Shown: in pieces, positions 1 to 5,630 of the stretch
Numbering within the stretch: the stretch's first letter is position 1
Layout of the letters: each line of letters opens with the position of its first letter
Assembly: GCA_027064285.1 (NCBI GenBank)
Contig: JAMOPX010000033.1
Coordinates: 1 to 20,936, forward strand
Length of the DNA: 20,936 nt
Reading direction: 5' to 3'
Source of the DNA: Desulfobacterales bacterium
GTDB lineage: Bacteria; Desulfobacterota; DSM-4660; Desulfatiglandales; JALVZP01
Position numbers and translations under genes: made by a program
The notes under the pieces: model-generated
Database searches by the model: none
Seen by the model: the letters and a program-made list of their open reading frames with translations, nothing else
What the model was told of the DNA's origin: nothing

Positions 1-126
1 CAAAAATAAGCTCAAAAATAAAAGTCTCCAAGGATAATTGACCTTGGAATGTGTCATGAAAATAAAAAGTTGGGGGAGGGTCATTTTTATTTTCCGATAG
101 GGGGTCACTTTTGTTGACAATCAACA
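1..126. mobile_element. End of an IS21-family-like insertion sequence (runs off the left edge)
   Basis: Read on the minus strand, the flgD reading frame stops matching flgD and a terminus begins TGTTGATTGTCAACAAAAG. It is followed by spaced repeats of the type AAAGTGACCCCC...AAAATGACCCTCCCCC. Terminal TGTTGA, and repeated TGACCC blocks separated by A/T-rich or CGG stretches, are typical of the ends of IS21-family (IstA/IstB) elements. A further inverted repeat (TCCAAGG/CCTTGGA, 27-48) lies inside. The transposase genes and the other end would be left of the window, so the family assignment rests on the terminal sequence only and the target duplication cannot be checked. Confidence 0.62.
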
Positions 127-166
127 TGTAAACTGCACTTTTTCCATTTATGTCTTGGGCTTGCAT
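127..166 (-). pseudogene. flgD: flgD 5' fragment (hook-cap protein), cut off by the IS
   Basis: An ATG at 166 is preceded by a strong ribosome binding site (GGAGGTG, 7 bases upstream) located just after the fliK stop. It encodes MQAQDINGKSAVY and then runs straight into the insertion-sequence end. The position after fliK is where flgD normally sits, and a short polar 'INGxS' start is usual for FlgD, the scaffold that caps the growing hook. Only about 13 codons of a protein of more than 200 residues are present. The chimeric frame continues into the IS for some 40 codons, with no resemblance to FlgD. The identification relies mainly on gene order, and the remainder may lie beyond the IS outside the window. 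Confidence 0.6.
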
Positions 167-184
167 GTTTTATCACCTCCTTTT

Positions 185-1735
185 TTATGCCCAGTATTCC
201 AATCCCTCTCCATCCTCTAATTCCCAATTTTTTTTATGAGAGGATGGAGACACAATATCTTCTTCAAAGCTATCCACTTTCCAGTGAGAAGGTCTGAACT
301 TATTTTTTGTAAAACGTCTGTCATTTTGAGATCCCTGCCAACTCAGAAAAATTTCTATCTCCTGTACAGGAATGCCTTTGTCAAGCAAAATCCTCTGCAA
401 TACTGAAACATGAGAAGTTAAGGCCTCTTTTACTAAATGACTTTCTGTAAAAAGCTCTATTCTTAGGTGACCATCTTCAAAAGCAAGCTTTATCTTAAGT
501 TTTCCTAAAAATTCTGGTTTAAGATGAACTATAAGCTCCTCCTTTTTATGAGACTTTGCTGTATAATGAATTACATCAGCTAACTTATTTATCAAATCTA
601 CTTTATAGATATGATTGTTATTCTGAGAATCATTTGTAGCAGGATTTACTCTGAAAACTAATTTTTCTTGGTAAATAGAGTCTTCTTTTTTAATCAAAGA
701 ATTATGCAAGATCATTTTATTAGGGTTATTTAGATCTTCCAAGCCGGTGTTCTGCCTGCTCTGTTTTTCATCTCCTGATGTTAAAAGAATAAAGTTCTTT
801 TTAGTATTCACCTGTCTTATTCCTCTTATATGAGCTTTTGGCGGACTTTCTGAGTCTTCTTTCTTAATAATCCCTGTATCCTGAATATGTAAAAAGTTCT
901 TTTTTTGATCACTTATCTGCTTTTCAGTAGAAGTATGGATTTTCCTTATCCGAATCTGGGCATATTCTTTTGACTTAAGAATCATTTCCTTAGAATTCTG
1001 TAGATGAAGATTTAACTCTTTATGAATCTGTTTCTGAGTTATAGAAGGCAGATTCTTCCCTTTTAAAACTATTTGTTTATCTGATGAAAGCAATTCTTTT
1101 AAATCTAAAGCTTTACCTAAGCTTTTATCTCCTGTCTTAGCAGTGTAATTTTTCTTTTCTATTTCATTTTTTATTTTTATCTGTTGCATAGGTTTATCTT
1201 TTTGTGTGACAGATAGCTTTTTTACAACATTTTCTTGAGTATTTACTCCTTTCACCTTATCTTCCTTTACCTTAGAATGTTCCTGTAATCCCTCTACAAA
1301 TTGCCTATGCCAGACCTCTATCTCATCATCGCTAATCCTACTATTTGTATGCTCATTGAGTAATTTTTCATGTCTCAAAAAGAATGTTACTGTCTGAGCA
1401 TCTTGTAGAGGAAAGTGTGTCTTTTGTCCTTTTGTAAAGTTTTGTGAAAAATTTGTTTCTTTTTTCTCCTTATTACCATAAGCTATCAGATCTGGATCTA
1501 TTCCACCTTTGGAATCTTTATCCGATATCATAGCACCAGAAGTCCAAATATCTGGATTGCTATCTTGGACTTCTCCTTTTACAGGAGAAATACTATCATC
1601 TTTTAAATTCATGCTTTGTTCTGTTTGTAGCAGGGATTTATCAAGAAGTTCTAAAAGAAGCAGGGAAAATCCCTGACCTACAAATAATCGTTTTGATTCC
1701 TTTATTATCTTTTGGTTTTCCACAGCACTTATCAT
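185..1735 (-). CDS. fliK: Flagellar hook-length control protein FliK
   Basis: FliK is the secreted molecular ruler that measures the hook and triggers the FlhB export switch. This 516-residue protein has a long, lysine/glutamine-rich, low-complexity N-terminal part (residues 1 to about 390). A compact C-terminal domain (about 400-480) matches the FLOHook domain, with the VHLKPEFLGKLKIKL core, then DGHLRIELF and a final 'ILLDKGIPVQEIEIFL' strand. The N-terminal ruler is poorly conserved in all FliK proteins. The start ATG overlaps the flgC stop (ATGA), which fixes it. The reading frame is open, but its partners flanking it are both broken: flgC upstream and flgD downstream. It also lies downstream of the foldback element in flgC, so its expression may be affected. 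Confidence 0.85.
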   Translation of the reverse strand: MISAVENQKIIKESKRLFVGQGFSLLLLELLDKSLLQTEQSMNLKDDSISPVKGEVQDSNPDIWTSGAMISDKDSKGGIDPDLIAYGNKEKKETNFSQNFTKGQKTHFPLQDAQTVTFFLRHEKLLNEHTNSRISDDEIEVWHRQFVEGLQEHSKVKEDKVKGVNTQENVVKKLSVTQKDKPMQQIKIKNEIEKKNYTAKTGDKSLGKALDLKELLSSDKQIVLKGKNLPSITQKQIHKELNLHLQNSKEMILKSKEYAQIRIRKIHTSTEKQISDQKKNFLHIQDTGIIKKEDSESPPKAHIRGIRQVNTKKNFILLTSGDEKQSRQNTGLEDLNNPNKMILHNSLIKKEDSIYQEKLVFRVNPATNDSQNNNHIYKVDLINKLADVIHYTAKSHKKEELIVHLKPEFLGKLKIKLAFEDGHLRIELFTESHLVKEALTSHVSVLQRILLDKGIPVQEIEIFLSWQGSQNDRRFTKNKFRPSHWKVDSFEEDIVSPSSHKKNWELEDGEGLEYWA

Positions 1736-1825
1736 CTAAGTATCTCTAAAATCTTTAGATCCATTGATTTTGTATTATTTATTACAGCCACATTTGCCTC
1801 ATATGCTCTCACTACGGAGATCATA

Positions 1826-1830
1826 TTAAT
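1826..1830. repeat. Target-site duplication TTAAT, left side of the foldback element
   Basis: TTAAT here matches TTAAT at 2216-2220 on the other side of the element. The two sites correspond to a single site in an uninterrupted flgC. Confidence 0.8.
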
Positions 1831-2215
1831 CACTGACCTTATGCAAAAGTTTCTGTTTTATCTGTATGCAATATAGGGGTAAGACCAGAAGTGGAATAAG
1901 GGCAAGGGAGTTTTTCGGATGCGACTGTCGAAAGGGTGCTGTCTCTTCGTGGCTTATCTGTGGGGGAAACCGCAGCCCGTCACTCAAGTCTCTCGAAAAC
2001 AAGCATAGTCCTTTACCACACATCCAAGCCCATTGGTAAGCATATTTGATTAATAGCTGAGTGACGGGAATGTGAAGGGGGCAGGTATCTCCCATAGATA
2101 AGTCACAGAAGAGACCAGCCCGAGAGACTCGGAGCAGACGAAAAACCCTTTTGTCCCAATACCGCATTCGCTCTTATCCCTCCCTCGTGAGATAAAAACT
2201 TTTGCGTAAGGTCAG
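1831..2215. mobile_element. 385-bp foldback (MITE-like) element inserted in flgC
   Basis: The element is flanked by TTAAT at 1826-1830 and 2216-2220. Removing it together with one TTAAT restores the flgC codons ATT AAT ATG, so TTAAT is a 5-bp target duplication. Its ends are inverted repeats: CACTGACCTTATGCAAAAGT on the left and, reverse-complemented, CTGACCTTACGCAAAAGTTT on the right. The pairing continues inward almost to the centre: 1937-1986 is largely complementary to 2056-2115, for example CTCTTCGTGGCTTATCTGTG against CTCTTCTGTGACTTATCTAT. The whole element can therefore fold into one long imperfect hairpin. It has no transposase. A 113-codon open frame on the minus strand looks incidental. 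A shortened relative lies at 20646-20779. Confidence 0.85.
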
Positions 2216-2220
2216 TTAAT
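2216..2220. repeat. Target-site duplication TTAAT, right side of the foldback element
   Basis: This is the partner of the TTAAT at 1826-1830. It lies between the element end (GGTCAG) and the flgC codons for EEI. Confidence 0.8.
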
Positions 2221-2529
2221 TATCTCTTCTATAGGCTTTACATTTGGTAGTTTGACATATCCATTTTCATCGGCATCTGGATGCTTAGGGTCATAAACCA
2301 CTCTGAAAGGTCTGGGATCATTTATTATAGATACAGGTGCTACTGCATATATGCCGTTTGTCACAGGAACACTCATTAAAAATATGTCTTTTCTCCTGGA
2401 AGGACCATTTCCATTAGGAGTCCTGTTGTTTCTGCGTTAGCAATATTGCTTGAATAATATTCATCCTGAGTCGCTGAACCATGAGTCCAGAAGCTGATAT
2501 CTTAAATGCCATAAATGGCGCCATTTAAA

Positions 2530-2916
2530 TCACCTCCCCTCAATAGCCAGCTTTATCTCTTCAAACCTTTTTGCCAAAAGCTGGGATGCTATTTGATAAT
2601 TCATGGTGTTTTCAGCAGGCTGTGCCATCTGATACTCTAAATCTACTCTGTTCTGCTCCTGTCCTGACAGTAGGACAGGAGCAGCCACGAGCTTTGGAGC
2701 AGGTCTGAATAAGGAAACTGGCTTGATATGTCTATTATTGGTGACCTTCATATCCACCCATCTGATATTGTTTGACTTTTCAAATACTTTCCTAAATACA
2801 AGATCAAATGCACGGTAATATGCAGTTTCTGCATTTGCTATGTTTCCTGCTATTATCCTGTGTTTCAGCTTGGCAAAAGAAAGGTATAAACCCAGTTCGT
2901 CTATCACCTTATCCAC
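2530..2916 (-). CDS. flgB: Flagellar proximal rod protein FlgB
   Basis: FlgB forms the first part of the rod on top of FliE and FliF. The protein has 128 residues, close to normal FlgB length. It shows an N-terminal helix with GNIANAET (residues 24-31), where the rod-protein signature NxANxxTPGY is expected. It also has a typical C-terminal helix, 'VDLEYQMAQPAENTMNYQIASQLL', which is the polymerising heptad part. The start is a GTG at 2916 with an AAGGAGG ribosome binding site that overlaps the end of fliA. The TPGY part of the signature reads TAYY, and the 'DGN' before the last helix reads EQN, both unusual. The frame itself is intact. It is followed by the broken flgC. Confidence 0.83.
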   Translation of the reverse strand: MDKVIDELGLYLSFAKLKHRIIAGNIANAETAYYRAFDLVFRKVFEKSNNIRWVDMKVTNNRHIKPVSLFRPAPKLVAAPVLLSGQEQNRVDLEYQMAQPAENTMNYQIASQLLAKRFEEIKLAIEGR

Positions 2917-2919
2917 TGC

Positions 2920-3684
2920 TTACTCCTCCTTGCCTAACCTTTTTCTTAATCTGGCCCTTAAGGTCATCAAAGCCTTTGTGTGCGTCTCTGAAACTGTGGA
3001 TTTTGCAAGATCCAAGATCTTTGCTATTTCAGTTATAGTCATATCTTCGTAATAATAGAGGGTAAGCACAAGTCTTGCTCTTTCTGGCAGTTTTTCTATC
3101 TCTTCCGCCAAGATATCACAGAGTTCTTTAAAAAGGAGCTTCTGATCCGGAGCTGGTTCATCACTTTTTAACAGGGCTTCAAAACCATCATTGTCATCAT
3201 CGTCTATCTTTAAGCTCTTAAAGTCATCAAAGTTTATTATGAACGCACTTCTAAGTTCATACATCAGCTTATTGTAACGAGCCTCTGTTATACCAAGCTC
3301 CTCTGCCATTTCCTTTTCTGTGGGAGAACGACCAAGTATATTCTCTAATTTTGAATAGGTTTCTTCTATCTGTTTGGATTTCTGCCTCATAGACTTGGGC
3401 ATAATATCTAATGACCTCAGCTCATCCATAATTGCTCCCTTTATCCTGAATCTGGCATAAGTACTAAACTTGCATTTCTTATCTGGATCATATTTATCAA
3501 CAGCATCTATAAGGCCTACAATCCCCGCCTCTATAAGGTCATCCTTGTCAACTGCTGGTGGCAAGTAAACGCTCATTTTGTCCACGATGCGCTTCACTAA
3601 AGGCAGATATTCCACTATCATAGCCTCACGCGCGCTTTCCTGCGCTTTTTTATAGACCTTTGCTGTTTGATTTAACTTTCTCAT
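2920..3684 (-). CDS. fliA: Flagellar sigma-28 factor FliA
   Basis: FliA is the RNA polymerase sigma factor for late flagellar genes (filament, chemotaxis, stators). It has 254 residues and the usual domains. Region 2 (residues 25-100) contains DLIEAGIVGLIDAVDKYD, FSTYARFRIKGAIMDELRSLD and a PKSMR stretch. Region 3 (110-150) contains TEKEMAEELGI, and region 4 (190-250) contains LPERARLVLTLYYYEDMTITEIAKIL. The start is set by GGAGGAAAAATATA before ATG 3684, overlapping flhG by 35 bases. In region 4.2 the usual ESRVSQ(I/L)H recognition helix reads KSTVSETH (228-235), so the arginine and glutamine normally facing the -35 element are missing. Its targets, if any, are outside the window. Confidence 0.88.
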   Translation of the reverse strand: MRKLNQTAKVYKKAQESAREAMIVEYLPLVKRIVDKMSVYLPPAVDKDDLIEAGIVGLIDAVDKYDPDKKCKFSTYARFRIKGAIMDELRSLDIMPKSMRQKSKQIEETYSKLENILGRSPTEKEMAEELGITEARYNKLMYELRSAFIINFDDFKSLKIDDDDNDGFEALLKSDEPAPDQKLLFKELCDILAEEIEKLPERARLVLTLYYYEDMTITEIAKILDLAKSTVSETHTKALMTLRARLRKRLGKEE

Positions 3685-4576
3685 TATATTTTTCCTCCTT
3701 GCAAAATAATTTGTTTAAAAATCTTCTAAAACCTGATTCTTTGCTTCTTGGCACAACTCTGCAAATGGTATTACACAAGTTACAGATACATTTGCTTGCC
3801 TTAGAGTATGGATAAAGTGTTATAACAGGCCTTTGATTTCTTACGGCCTGAACAAGCTTTTTGTCTTTAAATATATGCCCCAGATACCTGAGCCTAATCT
3901 GAAGAAATCTTTCACAAACCATGTTCATCTTCTGAAATATCTCTTTTGCTTGAATTTCTGAATCAACACAGTTTACAACTATGTTAAACTCCTCCACTCC
4001 ATATCTAACAGACAACACCTTCATCAAGGCATAAGCATCAGTAAAAGAGGTAGGATCGGGCTCTATGACATTTATGATTTCATTGGCTGCAAGGTTAAAG
4101 TAGATCACATTGGATGATATACCAGCAGGGGTATCTATTATTATAAAATCATAGGTGTCATTTAAGAGAGAAAACTCCTCTATTAGTCTCTTCTTTTGAA
4201 ATAAGCTTAGGTTGGTAAGTTCTTCCACTCCAGAACTGCTCGGAAGAATATGAATTCCTTCAGGAGTATCAATTATTACATCAGAGAGTCTTTTTTTTCC
4301 TTTTATCACATGCTCTATGGTATACTTAGGAGTTATACCCATAAGAATATCTATATTGGCTAATCCCAAATCCGCATCAAAAACAAGCACCTTTTTGCCT
4401 TCCTGAACCAACGCACATGCTAAATTTGTTGCAATGTTTGTCTTTCCAACCCCACCTTTTCCGCTCGTAATAGATAAGACCCTTGTGTTGTCTCCTTTTG
4501 CAACTTTGCTCAGGTATCCCAAGGTAAACATCCTATTGCCTATAGTATTGCCGAATTTTTTCACTTCCTTTAACAT
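3650..4576 (-). CDS. flhG: Flagellar number regulator FlhG (MinD-like ATPase, FleN/YlxH)
   Basis: FlhG is a ParA/MinD-family ATPase that works with FlhF to set the number and place of flagella. The 308-residue protein carries the deviant Walker A SGKGGVGKT (residues 38-46), DADLGLANIDILMG (68-80), IIIDTPAGIS (146-154, usually DTGAGIS) and EPDPTSFTDAYALMK (172-186), all typical of FlhG. The ATG at 4576 is preferred because AGGAG lies 8 bases before it; a GTG three codons upstream is poorly placed. The N-terminal leader lacks the DQAxxLR motif that in characterised FlhG proteins stimulates FlhF GTPase activity. A cysteine cluster, CxCxxCxxxC, lies at 263-272. The gene overlaps flhF and fliA. 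Confidence 0.88.
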   Translation of the reverse strand: MLKEVKKFGNTIGNRMFTLGYLSKVAKGDNTRVLSITSGKGGVGKTNIATNLACALVQEGKKVLVFDADLGLANIDILMGITPKYTIEHVIKGKKRLSDVIIDTPEGIHILPSSSGVEELTNLSLFQKKRLIEEFSLLNDTYDFIIIDTPAGISSNVIYFNLAANEIINVIEPDPTSFTDAYALMKVLSVRYGVEEFNIVVNCVDSEIQAKEIFQKMNMVCERFLQIRLRYLGHIFKDKKLVQAVRNQRPVITLYPYSKASKCICNLCNTICRVVPRSKESGFRRFLNKLFCKEEKYNEKVKSNSKGL

Positions 4577-5630
4577 CTCCTTCACTCCTAAGGTTTATTA
4601 TGAGATCTATAAGCCTATATGGTGTTACTATCTCTAAGTCTTCTGGAACAGAACTTCCTGTTCCTATGTAAGAAAGAGGTATTCCTGTATAGATCATCTG
4701 ATTGAATATGGTACCCACTGCATCTGCCTCATCTATCTTTGTAAAAAACAGAGCAGAAATCTCTATCGGTTTTACTGCTCTCACAAAATTCAGGATTTCT
4801 TCATCCTTTGTGCGAACATCTAACACCACATAGGTTATCAAACCTTGACTTACCATCCTTATAAGCTTCAGGAGGGTCTGCTTAGAAGAAAGATCATTTG
4901 GATTTATTCCCGGAGTATCTATCAGTATGAAGTCTTTATCAGAATAAGATTCTATGCATCTGCTGAGCTCAGAGGCATTTTTGGCAATAAGGAATGGCAA
5001 TTGTAATTGATCTGCATAGTACCCCAAGTTTAAACTTCCGCAGGAGGAATCGCATAGAGAAATAATCCCGATCTTGAAGTTCTTTGCAAGCTGTCCAGCA
5101 AGCTTTGCCAAACTTGTAGTTTTACCTGAGCCTGTAGGTCCTAAGAACAGAGCCATTCTTTTATTGGTCTCATATATCGGAGGATACACATCCACTAACC
5201 TGCTCAAAAGCTCATACAGAAAGTCTTTAAGCGACATATCCTTATCTATTCCTTCTTTCAGAACTCCTTCCTCCAATGCCTCTACCAGCTTCAGAGCTAT
5301 CTCCTCAGAAAGCCCTCTTTTTCTCACCTGCTGGAAAAAAGGTAAGACTCCATTTCCAAAAGAGCCTGTGGGAATAAAGGATCTAATTATCTCTTTCAGC
5401 TCTTTTATCTGATCTTGAATCAGGTTTAGCTCCTGCATGGTATTAAGTTGGCTATCTACTGATTCCCCAATAGGCTCATCCGGGCTATCTATAGCAGCAG
5501 TTACCTCCACATACTTATTCAACAGCCCACATTTCTTTACAGAAAGCACCAAGGCATCTGGACCAAGGGTCTTCTTTACTTGGTCCAGCGCTTCCTTAGT
5601 TGTTCTTGCCTGAAACTTTCTTATCCTCAT
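4533..5630 (-). CDS. flhF: Flagellar placement GTPase FlhF (SRP family), with degenerate G motifs
   Basis: FlhF is an SRP-type GTPase that recruits the first flagellar parts to the right membrane site. The 365 residues comprise the B domain (1-60, starting MRIRKFQARTTKEALDQVKKTLGPDALVLS, a standard FlhF opening in shape), a helical N domain (60-150) and the G domain. P-loop GPTGSGKT (164-171) and G4 TKID (297-300) are present. However, the family's G2 'DTYRxGA' reads CDSSCGSLN (193-201) and G3 'DTAGR' reads DTPGI (238-242). The start is ATG 5630 with GGGGTGG upstream, overlapping flhA by 35 bases. The protein is full length, but the lost G2 arginine and altered G3 make normal GTP-driven dimer activation doubtful. 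Confidence 0.88.
   Translation of the reverse strand: MRIRKFQARTTKEALDQVKKTLGPDALVLSVKKCGLLNKYVEVTAAIDSPDEPIGESVDSQLNTMQELNLIQDQIKELKEIIRSFIPTGSFGNGVLPFFQQVRKRGLSEEIALKLVEALEEGVLKEGIDKDMSLKDFLYELLSRLVDVYPPIYETNKRMALFLGPTGSGKTTSLAKLAGQLAKNFKIGIISLCDSSCGSLNLGYYADQLQLPFLIAKNASELSRCIESYSDKDFILIDTPGINPNDLSSKQTLLKLIRMVSQGLITYVVLDVRTKDEEILNFVRAVKPIEISALFFTKIDEADAVGTIFNQMIYTGIPLSYIGTGSSVPEDLEIVTPYRLIDLIINLRSEGDVKGSEKIRQYYRQ

Larger units (their letters stand above)
1732..2524 (-). pseudogene. flgC: flgC (proximal rod protein), frameshifted twice and split by a foldback element
   Basis: The start ATG at 2524 follows GGGAGGTGATTTAA just after flgB and encodes a typical FlgC N-terminus (MAFKISASGLMVQRLRMNII). 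Two single-base losses then change frame, one before SNIANAETTG (near 2449) and one after it (near 2420). Beyond them, TPNGNGPSRRKDIF and RPFRVVYDPKHPDADENGYV are clear FlgC segments, ending at EEIIN (2221). The foldback element at 1831-2215 interrupts the gene here. The frame resumes at 1830 with INMISVVRAYEANVAVINN and ends ILEILR at a TGA that overlaps the fliK start. FlgC is a proximal rod subunit needed to build rod and hook. With these three lesions no normal product is expected. Joining the pieces restores an ordinary FlgC, so the decay looks recent. Confidence 0.93.

Noticed and set aside
27..48. Inverted repeat TCCAAGG...CCTTGGA as a terminator
   Set aside because: The arms are short, there is no T-run, and it lies inside the IS end, where such repeats are expected.
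1826..2167. 113-codon open frame on the minus strand inside the foldback element
   Set aside because: It lies wholly within a near-palindromic element, has no ribosome site, and its translation shows no transposase or other domain features. The palindromic sequence explains it better.
2400..2460. flgC frameshifts as plain sequencing error
   Set aside because: This cannot be excluded without reads. But the same gene also has a clean element insertion, and the ~18 kb of neighbouring genes is free of frameshifts, so real decay is more likely.
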